DNA of 9,559 nucleotides from Victivallales bacterium (GTDB lineage Bacteria > Verrucomicrobiota > Lentisphaeria > Oligosphaerales > Oligosphaeraceae): contig JAGCTA010000535.1 in assembly GCA_017963875.1 (NCBI GenBank), positions 1 through 9,559 of the forward strand. The letters are read 5' to 3'. Position 1 is the first letter of the stretch. The number at the start of each line of letters is the position of its first letter. The notes under the pieces were generated by a model. The model was not told the DNA's origin. It saw only the letters and a program-made list of their open reading frames with translations, and made no database searches. The position numbers and the translations under genes are program-made. Shown piece after piece: positions 6,902-9,559 of the stretch.

Positions 6902-8878
6902 TCAGCCTTTAAGTTCGTCAGTCGTGGAGAAGGAGGAGGCAGGCATGCCTGCTGCGTTATAGAGAGTGGAGACAGGGTTGTCGGACCAGGCGTATTTCAC
7001 GCCGAGGGGCAGGTCGAACTGTTCCGTTGAAACGACAACTGTGGTTCCCTCAATAACGATGGAGTCGGCAGGAACCGACTTGCCACTGGTGTCAAAGAGA
7101 TAGAAACTGCGCTTGGGGTCTCCGACGAACTTGAGGCCATCCGCATTGTCGAAGAAGAGGCGAATGCGGTTCATTTCATGCGAGCAGGAACGATACATCG
7201 GTCCGCAGGGGACGACGCCAGGCTTTCTGTAGGTGTTGGCAAGGGCGATGTCCGCCATGCGTAGCCCGACGGTCTTCTTGTCCTGAGGATGGATGTCGTC
7301 GGCCTCGCCGATGTCAATGGCGGATGCCATATAGACATTTGGAAGGCGGTCACAGACGACGCGTTGCGACTCGCGCAGGAGCGCCCAGATTGAGAACTTG
7401 TCATAGTCCGCTGGTGCCCTGAAGTTTGCGAGTTGAACCTGGATGAATGGGAAATCGCCTTGGCAGAAATGGAAGCGCCAGTCTGCAATCATATTTCCAA
7501 GGATGTTGAGGTATTGTCTGCTGGCACGCAGACTTGTGGCGTTGCTTTCGCCCTGGTACCAGATGGCGCCACGGATGGCGTATGGAACGAGTGGATTGAT
7601 CATGCCGTTGAAGAGGATGGCTGGCGTATTCGGGTTGCCAGTTCCAAAGCCGTTTTTCAGGAGGAACCCGATGGTGAGGTCGCCCCAGTCGAACTCGGGA
7701 GCGGCGTTCCAGTCGCCAGCGATTGACACCGTTTCCTTTGTCCCAGGCAGTGTGAGCACGTATGCATCCTGGACACCCCAGAAGGCACCTTCCCACAGGA
7801 AGGAGAAGGCTCGAATGGCAATGGTGTTTTCACCCGCCTTGACAAGTTCTGCGGGAATGGTGTAGTCGCGGGGGTAATTGTACCATTCGACCTCCAGATC
7901 CTTGCCCGTGCGACCGATTTCGACGCCGTTGAAATAGGTGATGTCATGCTTGTCGATACCGCCTGTATGGAGATGGATTTCCTTGCCTTCCCAGCTTTGT
8001 GGAATGATGACCTTTCGGCGGAACCAAACGGCACCGTTGCCTGAAATTTCCTGTTGCTTCCAACTGCCTGGAATCACCATTTGCCGCCATTTGCGGTCAT
8101 CGAAGTCTGGATTTGCCCAGCCTTTTGCAAAACCCTCGTTGCCAGGGTCGGGTTTGGAGAGGCGCGCGGCGACGGCATCCTTGCTGTTGTTCTTCCATGC
8201 GTCCTGCTCTCCGAGGCGGTTTTCAAGTTGCTGGACATAGATGGCGGTATCAAGGTTGTTCATAAGCGAGTCCTCGCTGGTCCATGCCTCGGCAATTGTC
8301 CCGCCCCACGATGAGCAGATGAGGCCGACGGGGATGTCAAGTTCCTCCTGGATGACCTTTCCGAACCATGCGGCGACAGCGGCGCATCGGCTGGCGTTGA
8401 GCCTGTCCATTGGCTCCCATTTGCCGATGGCTTCAGTCTCACGTGCGCCAGTCGCGGTCATCTTGACCATGAAGAAACGGAATTTCGATGAGTCTTTTAT
8501 TGTGTTTAGGAATTCCTGGAGTTGCTTGTAGGAGGGACGGTCCTCGCGCTTGACTGTCTGGTCAGTCGCCCAATCGGATTCGAGAACATATTCCATGTTG
8601 GACTGGCCTGAGGCGAGCCAGACCTCGCCGACAAGGATGTCGTTGACTGTGACGGATTCATCGGATTCCGTGTCGGTGACGGTGAGAGTGTAGGGACCGC
8701 CCGCCTCGAGTGCTGGCAGGTAGATTTTGAAGTCGCCGCTGCTGCTGGAGCGTGTCCATGATTCGGTGCCGCCGAAGGTCGCCTTCAAGAGATGGCTGGG
8801 GATGGCTTTGCCCCAGACAGGGATGTTCTTTTGCCGCTGGAAAACAGCGCCGTCTTGGAAAAGTGAGTTGAGTTTCAT
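6902..8878 (-). CDS. Sialate O-acetylesterase-like SGNH esterase (SASA domain, CE20-like)
   Basis: Carbohydrate O-acetylesterase of the sialic-acid 9-O-acetylesterase type, 658 aa. The N-terminus has the family start LFQDGAVFQRQKNIPVWGKA (6-25). The nucleophile block is GEVWLASGQSNME (84-96, Ser93), the oxyanion block GAIWYQGESN (437-446), and the Asp/His block DDIHPQD (527-533, D528 and H530). Between the halves of the SGNH domain (about 250-380) sits a GH2-like beta-sandwich (WRQMVIPGSW, GAVWFRRKV, YFNGVEIGRTG), the arrangement typical of this family and of CE20 acetylesterases. It removes acetyl groups from sialic acids or other sugars; the exact substrate is not readable. Unlike most relatives it has no signal peptide, and an in-frame TAG a few codons upstream excludes a longer start, so it is predicted cytoplasmic. 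No Shine-Dalgarno sequence is visible before the ATG at 8878. It lies 59 bp after the preceding gene and 55 bp before the next. Confidence 0.92.
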   Translation of the reverse strand: MKLNSLFQDGAVFQRQKNIPVWGKAIPSHLLKATFGGTESWTRSSSSGDFKIYLPALEAGGPYTLTVTDTESDESVTVNDILVGEVWLASGQSNMEYVLESDWATDQTVKREDRPSYKQLQEFLNTIKDSSKFRFFMVKMTATGARETEAIGKWEPMDRLNASRCAAVAAWFGKVIQEELDIPVGLICSSWGGTIAEAWTSEDSLMNNLDTAIYVQQLENRLGEQDAWKNNSKDAVAARLSKPDPGNEGFAKGWANPDFDDRKWRQMVIPGSWKQQEISGNGAVWFRRKVIIPQSWEGKEIHLHTGGIDKHDITYFNGVEIGRTGKDLEVEWYNYPRDYTIPAELVKAGENTIAIRAFSFLWEGAFWGVQDAYVLTLPGTKETVSIAGDWNAAPEFDWGDLTIGFLLKNGFGTGNPNTPAILFNGMINPLVPYAIRGAIWYQGESNATSLRASRQYLNILGNMIADWRFHFCQGDFPFIQVQLANFRAPADYDKFSIWALLRESQRVVCDRLPNVYMASAIDIGEADDIHPQDKKTVGLRMADIALANTYRKPGVVPCGPMYRSCSHEMNRIRLFFDNADGLKFVGDPKRSFYLFDTSGKSVPADSIVIEGTTVVVSTEQFDLPLGVKYAWSDNPVSTLYNAAGMPASSFSTTDELKG

Positions 8879-8937
8879 GGTGTTTTTGTGGGAGTGGAAA
8901 TGTAACTAAATATGGATAAAATCTCAATGAACAAGTT

Positions 8938-9559
8938 TTACTGTACATCAAAGGCGAAGATTTTTGTCGGCGCATCTGGAGTACGGACCGCGTCGATGAC
9001 GAGTTTGACGCTCTTTGCGGTGATGTCCAGCGGGATGAAGACAAGGCGCTGGTGGTTGTCATCGTCGCGAAAGACCTCCTTGCCGTCCGCTTCAATGTGG
9101 TAGGCTTTGACAAGCGTGGCTGGCGGCTCGAAGACCGCCTGTTGCTTGTAGTAGTTGCTGACCATGTTGAGAGGGCATCGCGAGAAGTCGGAATCGAAGA
9201 CAAGGCGGATGCGGCTGAGCGGCGTTGGTGCGCCGAAGTCGTACGATACGGAATCGCCATTAGCGCAGAGCCAGGCGTTATCCTGGCCATTATAGGGGCG
9301 GTCATAGCCGTTGCGGAGCGGTTCGCCATCACCATTTGAGACGGTGAGCGCGGCATTGAGCGTCAGTTGTGGGACGTTTCGTTTGATTCCGAGCAGCCAG
9401 CAGTCATCGTCCAAAAGCGTCTGCTGTATGGCGTGGATGCACTTTTGGGCGGTTTCTCGCGGAGAGAGATAGGCTGTCAATGACGGGGGCCCCCTGTACG
9501 GTCTCCCAGTCGCTCACGTAATGGTAATTCTGCTCCAGGTCGTGCACGCGCAGGCGATA
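8938..9559 (-). CDS. C-terminal part of a probable FAD-dependent oxidoreductase, cut by window edge and frameshifted
   Basis: The 5' end lies outside the window. The frame used from 9559 reads YRLRVHDLEQNYHYVSDWET, then runs past a GGGGGCCCCC tract (9485-9494) to a stop at 9406-9404. The good protein continues one frame over, from about 9480 (TTG) to the TAA at 8940-8938: LTAYLSPRETAQKCIHAIQQ, a segment LLDDDCWLLGI, then a discoidin-like beta domain (NGYDRPYNGQDNAWLCANGD, SRIRLVFDSDFSR) and a final strand IFAFDV. Removing one base in the G/C tract joins the halves without a stop, so I read one gene with a frameshift. The helix with LLDDDCW followed by a discoidin-like tail resembles the C-terminus of FAD_oxidored-type proteins frequent in Lentisphaerota and Planctomycetota. 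That family call rests on memory of the pattern; the catalytic domain is outside the window, so a carbohydrate-binding tail of another enzyme is possible. Confidence 0.6.

Noticed and set aside
6939..6952. Perfect 14-bp palindrome GCAGGCATGCCTGC near the esterase 3' end
   Set aside because: It is inside coding sequence (Ala-Gly-Met-Pro-Ala region), has no U-tract and no second copy, so it is most likely incidental.
8879..8937. Possible promoter (TTGTTC and TATTTA, 16 bp apart) before the esterase gene
   Set aside because: Each box matches consensus at only about three of six positions in an AT-rich gap, which is not better than chance.
8658..9356. Minus-strand open frame of 232 codons spanning the esterase start and the upstream gene
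   Set aside because: It reads a different frame of two better-supported genes and is rich in Ser, Arg and Pro with low-complexity runs, typical of a shadow frame.

Overview
The window is a compact, single-direction carbohydrate-utilisation locus: all six protein-coding genes lie on the minus strand, so transcription runs from the right end to the left end. No RNA gene, insertion sequence or CRISPR array was found. The gene repertoire is an FAD-dependent oxidoreductase-like C-terminal fragment, a sialate O-acetylesterase-type SGNH esterase, two secreted TIM-barrel glycosidase-like proteins, a GH109-like Gfo/Idh/MocA protein and a DeoR regulator. Together with a mid-range GC content and Gram-negative-type signal peptides, it points to a saccharolytic member of the PVC superphylum, most likely Lentisphaerota (Victivallales-like) or a relative. 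This assignment is inferred from gene style; the window holds no taxonomic marker.

Layout in transcription order (right to left). (1) 9559-8938: 3' part of a gene running in from outside the window, whose reading frame breaks near a GGGGGCCCCC tract. (2) 8878-6902: sialate O-acetylesterase-like enzyme without a signal peptide. (3) 6846-4774 and (4) 4726-2654: two secreted proteins of exactly 690 residues each with matching architecture, apparently distant paralogs. (5) 2443-899: Gfo/Idh/MocA-type NAD(P)-binding protein in which the usual Glu-Lys-Pro motif reads Glu-Val-Thr. (6) 897-115: DeoR-family regulator starting one base after the stop of gene 5. Gaps between genes 1-4 are 47-59 bp. The only larger gap (210 bp, 2444-2653) separates gene 4 from gene 5 and carries a promoter-like sequence.

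The most interesting signal is regulatory. By visual scan the tetranucleotide CTAG occurs only six times in the window, in two groups of three. One group sits directly downstream of a plausible -10 box before the oxidoreductase-regulator pair (2490-2516). The other lies in the 55-bp gap before the first 690-aa gene (6871-6898). Both are tandem arrays on a 9-10 bp period with the shared core TTTTCTAG (minus strand). The simplest reading is that these are operators, possibly of the DeoR protein encoded at the end of the cluster, joining two transcription units into one regulon.

A working model (inference): the two secreted 690-aa proteins act on an extracytoplasmic glycan, the esterase removes O-acetyl groups from imported sugars, the GH109-like protein and FAD enzyme process the products, and the DeoR protein senses a phosphorylated intermediate to control the locus. 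The substrate cannot be read from the sequence.
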